Of a DNA stretch of 64,000 bases, positions 24,461-35,025 are shown piece after piece. The DNA is from Lophius americanus (taxonomy: Eukaryota; Chordata; Actinopteri; Lophiiformes; Lophiidae): assembly GCA_037951165.1 (NCBI GenBank), contig JBBDHG010000015.1:9094501-9158500 (forward strand), in the 5' to 3' direction. A program made the translations under genes and the position numbers. A model generated the notes under the pieces. It ran no database searches, was not told the DNA's origin, and saw nothing but the letters and a program-made list of their open reading frames with translations. Within the stretch, counting starts at the first letter, position 1. Each line of letters starts with the position of its first letter.

Positions 24461-24668
24461 ACACATACCCATATCCAGAAAACATCCACACATACACATA
24501 TCCAGAAAACATCCACACATACCCATATCCAGAAAACATCCACACATACCCATATCCAGAAAACATCCACACATACCCATATCCAGAAAACATCCACACA
24601 TACCCATATCCAGAAAACATCCACACATACCCATATCCAGAAAACATCCACACATACCCATATCCAGC
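24461..24668. repeat. 27-bp minisatellite, about 7.7 copies
   Basis: The unit is ACACATACCCATATCCAG plus AAAACATCC. ATATCCAG recurs every 27 bases from 24471 to about 24660. Copies are almost identical. Because 27 is a multiple of three, several frames on both strands stay open and give artificial 9-residue repeats. It lies just beyond the likely poly(A) site of the ADAM gene. Confidence 0.93.
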
Positions 24669-24741
24669 ACACACCCACACTAAATCCATACAAAACACAC
24701 AACAAAGAAAAAGGAGAGTTAGGATAGTTTTGTAAAAAGAA

Positions 24742-24747
24742 TTTAAT
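24742..24747 (-). promoter_or_regulatory. Candidate poly(A) signal (ATTAAA) of the ADAM gene
   Basis: TTTAAT on + is ATTAAA on -, about 585 nt after the stop codon. I found no canonical AATAAA on this strand between the stop and this point. The assignment is tentative. Confidence 0.35.
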
Positions 24748-25331
24748 TAAAAAGTCATAACACATAGCAGAAGACATTCAAATCAACATGAGTAACCGGG
24801 ACATGTCCATCAGGCGTCCGATGAATCCTCCATGTAAACAGTGTTGATTGTGATTGGCTCTCCTTCCTATGGATTGGCGTCTGTTCCTCATACGACACAA
24901 TAACTTATAAACCTAAAAAGGTTGACTTGATGTGGTAGATTTCAAGCATTCAGGGCGCACGCAAGCTATGAAGAGACTCTTTGGCACATAATCGTCAAAT
25001 AAACTGTAAACATAACAACAGGCGTTACAAAATGCTTCTTATACACAGACAGACAGATTAAAAAAAACACACTTTTGGCAAATCCCCCCCCCCTCTTCCC
25101 AGCGATAACACTTGTCTCAGTCAGCAAGATGTCCGTGCAAAACCGCGTCATTGTGGTCAATATTAGCACACTGGGAGGTGGAGGAGGAGAAGGAGGAAGA
25201 GGATTCGCTCCACCTATGGTTTGTCCTCTGGTGTGTGCGACAGCTCTGTGTTCTAGTGGCCAAAGTCTCTTTAGTGCAAATAAGCTGTCAGCTGCAGCCC
25301 CCTCAGAGGGCGGGGCAGGGGCAGGAGAAGG

Positions 25332-25383
25332 TCATTTTGGTGGTGGGCGGAAAACTGTGTTTGGTTTTCCGCCTGGCACAGGT
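25332..25383 (-). CDS. adam33: ADAM exon 15: last coding exon
   Basis: 52 coding nt after the acceptor CTCCTTACAG. It completes Arg, then PVPGGKPNTVFRPPPK and TGA. It restores the LRPVP/FRPPP pattern of the tail, and the phase works only with exon 14. Confidence 0.85.
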
Positions 25384-28300
25384 CTGTAAGGAGAGGAAGA
25401 GGAGAGGAGCGTCCGTGAGGCTGGTGGTCATCTAGAACCCGATCACCCAGAGCAAAACCCTTCAGTGTGACAGACAGGTCACACCTAAACTGTTAACATT
25501 AACTCGGCTTATAACAGATAAGAACTATCATTGCAGCAGATAAGGACTGGTTCTCTTCAGGGAGTGGTGGAGAGTAACTACATCTACTCAAATGCTCTAC
25601 TTCAGTACAAATTTGAGTTACTTGTACTTTACTTGAGTATTTCCATTTGACACTTATTTATACTTCTGCTCCACTAGATCTCAGTAAGAAATGTTCAACT
25701 TAACATTCACTATATTTATCTGACTGCCCGAGTTACTACTTACTTTTTAAATTACAGTTTTAAATGTTTTTGTGCATCAATGCTATAAAAGAGCCGTGAG
25801 GATCTTGTAGGTTATCTACTGCTCTGCAGCATTAAGTAATTACACTACTTCAACCTTTTACATTAACAATGGTAACAAAAATCTATTAAGTTAATGCAGC
25901 AGCAAAGTTAATACAAAAACATCAAATTTGTAATTAAGTACATCACTGGAGTAAATCATGATAAATCAATAAGGAATAAACATTAGTGTTTAATAATAAA
26001 ACACTATTACTATGGACCCCTGCCCACTAGGTCTGAAGTACTGACGTAGTGGGCAGGGCTCAGCCTATATTGAACTGGCTGTGATACAGGTGTGTTCTGA
26101 TACCTGTCCATCAGAACCAGGATGATTTTTTCAGCAACCTTTTCTCCGTCAGCACATCAACAGGGTCTCTGGTAGATCTTTTTAATACCTCTAAAATGAA
26201 AATTGAATACCAAAACCACAGCAAAAGCTGTCAAACTAGACTACATTGTTCAGTACAATGTATTTGAGTTTTATTGAATTTAAATATAATAAATACACAC
26301 ACATGAGCACAACTGTGTGTTGTGGAAAATTTAAGAATTTGTAAAGATCAGTCAGTACCCTGATCAATGAGCCTCGGGAACATGTTGCCAGTTCACCAGT
26401 TGTCCAATTTCAGACCACTTTGCTAGAACTTACTACTGGCGGAGCAGGAAAGTTGTTCAGATCCTTGTTCTTCCACATTTCCTGCTTCCAACACATCAAC
26501 CTCAGAAAAAATGTTCAGTTTCTGCCTCATGCAGCCCACATACTGACTGGTGCCATGATAACCAGATAATCAACGTTATAATATTACCTCATCAGTAGAT
26601 TTAATGTTATGGCCGATAATTGTAAAGTTATAATGATGGAACACATGGTTTGGCCTGTGATGGAGACGGTCCTGGCTTTTGGGAGATGCAGGCGCTCTGA
26701 CCATTGAAACTATAGTAGGTAAGACCCTGACCCCCCCCAGAGAGAAAAGTACTGTAGTAGTTTGTAATTTGACCATGCTTTGCCCACCTGAGTGCTCTGA
26801 AGGGGGGGACTGCTGACACTTTGACCACAGCTTTTGGTCCCACTGCTGGAGGCATCATGACCAACAAACCCTTTGAGGGCTTGGAAGCCGATGTCCTGGC
26901 CGGATTCACGGTGGGTGAGGCTCCCCTGGCTGGGCTGAGAGGGAGTGGCCTCTGAGGGGGGAAGGGGGATGGCCTGGGCTGCAGCTCCGCCACCAACTAA
27001 AAGAGAGTAAGAATTTATACTGATGATTTCATAAAGCCTAGAAGAGGAATGTCTTTGGATCAGCACCACGGACACAGCAGGCAGGGAAAGTTCAGTCTCT
27101 GTGTGGATCTAGAATCTGGAACTGGATTTGTCTTACTTCCCGTGTTATTATGATGTTTGACCCAAACCTGATCTAATTTAAGGCAATTCAATTCCGCAAT
27201 GAGATCCGGCATGTGAGAGGATCACATACCAAACATTCAGAGCTTTTATTTAATATTCCTTCAGGTTTCAGAATAAATCTCTGGAATTCATCTACAAAGT
27301 AGTTCGACACTGAGAGGCCAACTGTTTTCTCATTAGCTGTGTGGATTTGGCAGCTGGAGTGGATCACATTACAGATGATGCATTTAGCTGCAGTCTGGGC
27401 CGACATGAGTGTCTTTAAGAGGAGATTCGTTCCAAATCACGCCCCTCAGAGCAGTCGGCAAAAAGAAACCAAATACTGAACAGGAAGTCACACAAACACT
27501 CACATCCTCTTCTGGATCTAACTTATTTAATATTTTATGAAACCTTCATTTATCAGACACAACAAGAATAAACTAAAAACATTAATAATTCAACTCTGAG
27601 GAAGATAAAATACAAATAAAACAGCTTTTATTCTAGCTCTACTGCATAATTCAATGACTTTTATTTGGATCATTTTTATTTCATCAATATTCAACAAGGC
27701 TAGTCAAATTGTCCTTTTTGACAGTTCATGCTAAAATTCACAGTCACATCCATCTCTGTGAAAACAATATGGAACAGAAACCGTTTCACTATGACCCAAG
27801 GTAAACGGGCTCTAACGCTAGTTAATTTTCTAAATGTCCTAAAGGTTTCACACATATTCCAGGTTCACACTTTGAAATGGCCCAGTTCATACTTAATGAT
27901 TAATAGGCTTCAGAACAATGGTGGAACCAGAATTAAACCATGTGGAATACCACAAAAAAAGTCTGCATAATAATTATAACATTATAAACTGAAGTATAAT
28001 GGCTGTCGACAATAAATCCACCAAATACCCACTTAAAACCGTCAGCAAAAACCAGATCAGTAGGTCAACCGGGATGCCAGAGTCAGTGAATAGGTCAGTG
28101 AGATCTGGTGAGGTCAGTGTGACCTGGTGAGGTGAACTAGTATTTAGGAATACTATTTTTATAGACTCCGACAAGGACGTCGCATCAAGGAAGGACGTTT
28201 TTGTCCTTGTTCATCTGTCTTTTAGCAGGATGACTCAAAAAAGTTTGAATGGATAGTATTGGAGAGAAAGCGTATGGCAATCAGGAGAAAACTATTAGAT

Positions 28301-31300
28301 GTTGGTGGCGATCAACATCAATAGTGAGCTGGACTGGTGAAGGTTTGAGTTCTCTGACTGCTGTCTGGTTCTGGTCCTCTGCAATGAATCTAAATCAATA
28401 CTCCTGCAGCAGTTATCTGTCTTGAGTTTTGAAAGGATTTGGAATGAAAATCGTTAATTCTGTTAAAAACCCCCCTGGTGGCTGCATTAGGGAGCGCTCC
28501 ATTCATCATTTTCTGCGCAAGGATATGATAAGATATACATAATTAATTAATACTGAATATATTTCTCCATTACTTACCAATTGAGATCTTGTGGGGTTGA
28601 GGGGGAGAGGTTTCTTGGGTGGGCCGAGTCTCTTTGGTGTCTGGGGGGATTTATGTGGGCATGCTGGGGGCTTACTGGCTGGCAGAGGTGGCCGGACCAC
28701 CTTAAGGTTCCTGGAACCCCCCTGTGGAGATGGAGCAGGTCTCAGAGGACGCACTATGTTGACTGGCTGGGTTCCATTTGGTGCAGGGCCTGGTCTGAGA
28801 GGCAGCACCTCTTTACTGGAGTGAGGAAGCTGAAATCAGAAGAGACAATAAGAAAATTAAGAAAAAGAAAAAGATTTGGTTTCAGATTGAGACAGTGAAT
28901 AACCTCTGAAACATTCTCATTTGAGAACAATCCAAGGTTTCTCATCAGAAAAAAATGTCAGTGGTAATTTCAATAAAATCAGCAATCAATATTCCAAACA
29001 TTGGAGATTTTAAGAAAAAGAAGCAAGGTTCAGTTATATTTCCTATTTTACTATATTGAAAAACAAATACGTGTTAATACTCTGCTCTCACAATCTTACT
29101 TTAGTGCAGCATTGTTGAACAGAGGCTAAGAACAAATGCCCGGTCCTTTATTCAAAATCACATTATTCAAATTATATATAAATATAATACTACACTATAT
29201 ACTCACGATGATGCATTTTTTAAGTAAATACTGAAATAATATACCCTATTTACTCCTTTTGGCTGCTAAATATATGCTTAGCGTAAATGTTTTTAACCAC
29301 CAACTAAAGGTTAAAGCCAGACTGAAATTAAACGTTTCATTTTAGGAATACAAATATCTTTAACTGGTTTGAAGGTTTCCACTCTCTTTCATCAGAGTGT
29401 TTTTTTCTGAATATATTCAGAACCAAGAGACTCAAAATAAAACACGCAAAAATGAAACAAGAAACCATTACTTAGACCATTTATCATGAAGGTCAACCTC
29501 ACAGACGGTCCAGAGTTCACCGCCCTAACCACTGACTGAACTCACCCCCTTGTGGTTGCTGGCTTTGTTGATGGGTCCAACCACCTTCAGGTGAAAGGCA
29601 GGATTCAGATGGCCGTTCTTTCCTTTTTCCACCGACGCATCCTTCCTAAAGAGAGATTTAAGAACACAAGACTTTAGTCTTGGTTCATCAGGCTCCTCAA
29701 GCAGACACCAAATGTGGGCTCCATGTGGGAGAAGAGACAGAGAAGAAGTCCATGTGTGGTTCTCTCTCAACATTAACATTCATTTGGAGATCTGGCACTT
29801 ACGTGGGTCCCCACAAGACCAGGTATCAAAATCCATCCTGAGGGATCTCTTTAAAGGTGGACAGCTCTACTACATTCAGAGGCGGTCACGTGACCACATC
29901 CTCACATGAGTGTGGAGATAAATGTCCTGGGACACAGCAGGTTACCGATGGTTGCATGAAAATCATTTGGATGTTAATGCTGAATTAACGTAAGTAACAA
30001 GGACCAGCAGTGAGGGTAGCAGATGTTAGCAGTGAGGGTAGCAGATATTAGCAGTGAGGGTAGCAGATGTTAGCAGTGAGAGTAGCAGAGACAGCAGTGA
30101 GGGTAGCAGATATTAGCAGTGACGGTAGCAGATGTTAGCAGTGAGGGTAGCAGATATTAGCAGTGACGGTAGCAGATGTTAGCAGTGAGGGTAGCAGATA
30201 TTAGCAGTGACGGTAGCAGATGTTAGCAGTGAGACAAAGAGAAGACGGTTACTTGCTGTATGGTTTCATCTCTCTATTATATTCCCTGTATGTGAAATTG
30301 TCAAACCCTGCAAAGGTTGAAACTTTAAAAAAGCCACACTCTACAACACATCATCTGTCATTAGCCAGTAATGGTGCAAATTATATTTTCTTGAGGATTC
30401 GCCACGACTGAGTGAGTGGTGTAGTAATGACTTGTGCATGTCATAGAAAGCATTGCCTGCTAGCTATCTAGCATCCAATATCGTAGCTTAGGCTAAGAAG
30501 CCACACAATTCCTGAGACAGCCATATCGCCTGCAGGCAATTGTTTTTCAAAACTAGTCTCCAGTCTTCCATCAATATGTTGGTGAGAGATGAGTCAACTG
30601 AGCTTTTGTCTGTACTACTGTTGCACTGGGTTGAATTAGAGTTCAACCCAGTGCCACTGAGTTTTAGTGGGGCACTGAAACTCAGTGTAAGCAGCCCAAG
30701 CAAATTGAATACACACTTTTTACAGTATGTGCAGGAGAGGCTGTAAACCAACATGAATCAACTGCTGCTGAACTGGAACCATAGAAAAAATCCAAACAAG
30801 CACTGGGTTTGCATTGTAGCCGAAGCTGTTATGGCTCATTTTTATCCTAACAGTGCCTCCATTTAGCTGCAGTTACTGTAAAATGTCACTGAGGCAAACA
30901 TCTCCAGTGTTTAGCCTTCTTCTCTGTCTTCATCCGGAAGGTCAGGCTCTTTAAAAGGCTGCTGTAACACTGGATCCACTTCAGACACATTGCTTTTCTC
31001 TAAATCACTGTGAGGGATTTCCAGAGGCACTAACTCAGCCAGTGTTATGATGAGGCTGTCTCTATATGCTTCGCTCATAAAGGACGCTAAGGGTTTATAA
31101 GGACATGCATTCTGTTTGGTTCTGATTGAGGTGAGCTGCAGCACAAAATGCTGACATTAATGCTGATGTAGTGATGGAAGCTTCCAGCGGAGGCATCCAT
31201 CTGTTAGGAGCACTTTCTTTACTTTAACTCAATCCTTCCTCCATCCTCATTTATTTTATCCGTTTCCTCTCGGCCACATTTTTCCAAATTTCTTCTCTAC

Positions 31301-33486
31301 CGACTATTCCATCCCTGCCTTTCTCTTGAATGCTTTCTTCTGTTTGTGCATGATTTATTTTCAACACTCACTGCTTGTTTCTAATAATGAAAACCGTCTA
31401 AGGCTAGTAAGATATTGATTTGTTAAGAAGTAAAGGTTTCCAAAGACAAAGTAAGAGTGAAGAATCAAGCACAAAAATGCTAAAACGTAAAACGTGCACG
31501 TATTTCTTAAATTAATATCTACTGTAAGTAATTATGGGGAGTGGTTGATCATTGCGAGGGCTGGGTCACCTATATTCTGTCTATCTATTCTGTCTGAACG
31601 AGGTTTAATTAGGGCTTTGAGATAAGAGGTCCTGGTGCTAAAACAATCTGAACCTATCTAAGCCTACCACTGCAAAGGTCGAGGTCGAAATCTTATTTGA
31701 AACTAGGCCGCTGCCGTCATTCAAAAAATTAAATGTGAAGTTATGTCCACAGTATTTTTTCTAAAAACATATCCCCCTGTTGAGTAAAATATGAACTATT
31801 ATGGCGTGTTTCCACTGCGTGGTACGGTACGGTATGGTTTGGAATGGCCTGGCCATAGGAGAGTCTGGCAGTTGTTAAGGAGTTGGGACGAGATGGACAA
31901 CTTTGTACTGGCAAGACGAAGGCAACAGCGCCGGAGAGTAAGCAAAAACAATACTCTCATGTAGTTGTAGTCATGTGTTACTTGTACAAAGGGACCTCCA
32001 TATCTATATATGAAATATAGACGGTTTATATTTTATCGGCGATTTTCAAGTCGCATCTCATCTCTTTCATCACGTAGTAGATGAAAATAGTAGACCCATT
32101 GATTGATTTTGCATTTTGGCTGGTTACTACCTTTTGGAAGATGGAAGGTCGTACTTATTATTTCGAAAAAAAGAAGCAACGGAGCGACATGCATTGCAGA
32201 TAAAGCAGTAAGAAGACTCATGAAAAGTTTAGATGTTGAAACCTGCAGCAGCTTTGAGATTTCAAAACGGTTCAGAAACCAAATGCTACACAGGGAATGA
32301 GGCTGGCGACATTGGCCGCAAGCTTCAAAGAACCCGTCCTCTGCCGGATCTATCCCCTACCCCAACCTGGGCAACCCTTCTGAGATAACCTGGTGGTCCC
32401 AGGCTACCCCAGGAGCACCAGATGGACACTGAACTTAGTGCGGACAGCCGATCAACATAGTCCACTGCAGCTCAGAGGTCCTGATCTCAGACGATCCTCC
32501 AGCTTCAGCCTCTCAAGGAGATGGGTTACAGGCGCGTGCCACCACACCCGGCAAGAAAGGTCTACCTTCATGAAAATTAGAGGTGTACAAACTACATTTT
32601 TCTGGGGTAGACAGACAGACAGACAGATAGATAGATAGATAGATAGATAGAGACCCCATGATTCATTGATTCAATGAATGATTGATAGATACTTGTAAAT
32701 ACTACTTGACTTCAGTTGGGTTTTTTTAAGGCAACTGATGATGGTGATGATGATGATGCTGACACCAATGCAAGACATTGCTGAGACCCTGAAGAGTCCC
32801 ATATGGTCTAGCGGTTAGGATTCCTGGTTTTCACCCAGGGGGCCCGGGTTCAACTCCCGGTATGGGAATAACATTTGTCTTCGACACCATAAATGCAAAT
32901 TTAGTTCCCAGCAAATGCCTATAACTCCTTGGGAATGGGTGGAATGCATAGAACACCGGATTTCACACTGTGTGATAACGAAGAGTACTGTCACTGACTT
33001 TGAATTTTCAGTGAACTCAATCTACCTGCTCTCCTTGAGTCTTTGTTCACCGATATCATCGGAAACAAGGGGACATTTCTCAAAGTTGGGTGCATAAAAT
33101 TTACGTGTATCACTTTGAATAAGTGGAATATATTCATAACTAGGTTATTGTGTGCACTTTCAGCTGAAGGTAAAGCTATCCTTTGAATTTTTGTTCAGAA
33201 AAACATTTTTTATTTCAGAGAACCCATCCTCTGCATTTTGGCTGGCTACTACCTTTTCGAAGATGCAATGTCTTACTTCTTATTTCGCAAAAAAATAAGC
33301 AACGGAGCGACATGCATTGCAGATAAAGCAAGTAAGAAAACTCATGAAAAGTTTAGATGTTGAGACTGCAGCAGCTTGGTGAATTCAAAACGGTTCAGAA
33401 ACCAACAGCCACACAGGGAATGAGACTGTCGACATTGGCCGCGAGCTTCAGAGAACCCAATCTCTGCCGGATCTATCCCCTACCCC

Positions 33487-33522
<36 letters not shown>

Positions 33523-34404
33523 CCCCAGGATTCATTGATTCAATGAATGATTGATAGATACTTGTAAATACTAAATGACTTGACTTCAGTTGTTTTTGAA
33601 GGCAACTGATGATGGTGATGATGATGATGCAGACAACAATGCAAGACATTGCTGAGCCCCTGAAGAGTCCCATATGGTCTAGTGGTTAGGATTCCCGGTT
33701 TTCACCCAGGTGGCCCGGGTTCAACTCCCGGTATGGGAATAACATTTGTCTCGGACACCATTAATGCCAATTTAGTTCCCAGCAAATGCCTTTAACTCCT
33801 TAGGAATGGGTGGAATGCATAGAACACTGTGTGAAAGCAAAGAGTACTATCACTGACTTTCAATTTTCAGTGAACTCTCTCTACCTGTTCTCCTTGAGTC
33901 CTTGTTCACCGATATCAACGCATCATCGGAAACAAGGGGACATTTTTCAAGGTTCGGTGTATCAAATTTACGTGTATCACTTTGAATAAATGGAATATAT
34001 TCATAACTAGGTTATTGTGTGCACTTTCAGCTGAAGGTAAAGCTATCCTTTTAGTTTTTTGTCTGAAAAACATTTTTCATTTCCATAGTAGCAGACCCAT
34101 ACTTTGATTCGGAGGTCACTGCGTTGATGCAGATTACTGGGGATTGATTTTGCATTTTGGCTGGCTACTACCTTTTGGAAGATGGAAGGTTGTGTTTATT
34201 ATTTCAAAAAAAAGAAGCAACAGAGCGACATGCATTGCAGATAAAGAAAGTAAGAAAACTCATGAAAAGTTTAGATGTTGAAACCTGCAGCAGCTTGGAG
34301 AATTAAAATGGTTCAGAAACCAACAGCCACACAGGGAATGAGACTGGCGACATTGGCCGCGAGCTTCAGAGAACCCAATCTCTGCCGGATCTATCCCCTA
34401 CCCC

Positions 34405-34444
<40 letters not shown>

Positions 34445-34993
34445 CCCCAGGATTCATTGATTCAATGAATGATTGATAGATACTTGTAAATACTAAATGA
34501 CTTGACTTCAGTTTCTTTTTTTTAAGGCAACTGATGATGGTGATGATGATGATGCTGACACCAATGCAAGACATTGCTGAGACGCTGAAGACTCCCATAT
34601 GGTCTAGCGGTTAGGATTCCTGGTATGGGTCTTCTACTATGGCGGATACGATTGTAAAAAAGTGAGTGCTTCGTTCATAATTAAAAACGAAAACAATGTT
34701 TGCGAGATTGCATTGAACTGGATTCGAACCCTCCAGAACAAAAACACTCTACATTCTGAGACGTGGGCTTAACGCTGCGGGCCACGCAGTCTCACACAAT
34801 GTTTTCCTCTCCAGTTACATATTTATTAACTACGTCAGCATCCAGGTAACATCTTAAGGGTTGATCTTAAACAATAGGGTTACCATCTCATCTTAGAAAA
34901 TAACTCATAACATAAGTAACATCACATGCATTTTAAGCAATGCACATTACCATTGTCTGAAATGATGAGAACATGCAAATAATAATAATAATA

Positions 34994-35025
<32 letters not shown>

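Larger units (their letters stand above)
32100..34630. repeat. Three tandem duplicated units of about 0.9 kb, each with a tRNA-Glu end
   Basis: Each unit reads in order: TGCATTTTGGCTGG(C/T)TACTACC, GCAACGGAGCGACATGCATTG, CTGCCGGATCTATCCCCTACC, a GATA run, GATTCATTGATTCAATGAAT, TGATGATGGTGATGATGATG, then tRNA-Glu. tRNA starts are 871 and 925 bp apart. Sequence after the tRNA (AATAACATTTGTC onward) is also duplicated in units 1 and 2. Unit 1 alone has a 7SL insert and unit 3 ends in a collapsed tRNA. The block lies in a 6.1-kb ADAM intron. Confidence 0.9.

Noticed and set aside
24211..24777. Long open frames with 9-residue repeats on both strands
   Set aside because: They come from a 27-bp minisatellite whose period is divisible by three. 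No splice, start or domain support exists.
30540..30746. Plus-strand frame of 68 codons over the hairpin pair
   Set aside because: It overlaps another open frame on the opposite strand, has no domain or splice context, and part of it is created by the palindromes.
32440..32552. Alu or B1 contamination from mammalian DNA
   Set aside because: The segment carries 7SL-specific CCGCACTAAGTTC and GACCACCAGGTT blocks absent from Alu and B1, and it is embedded in a fish tandem unit.
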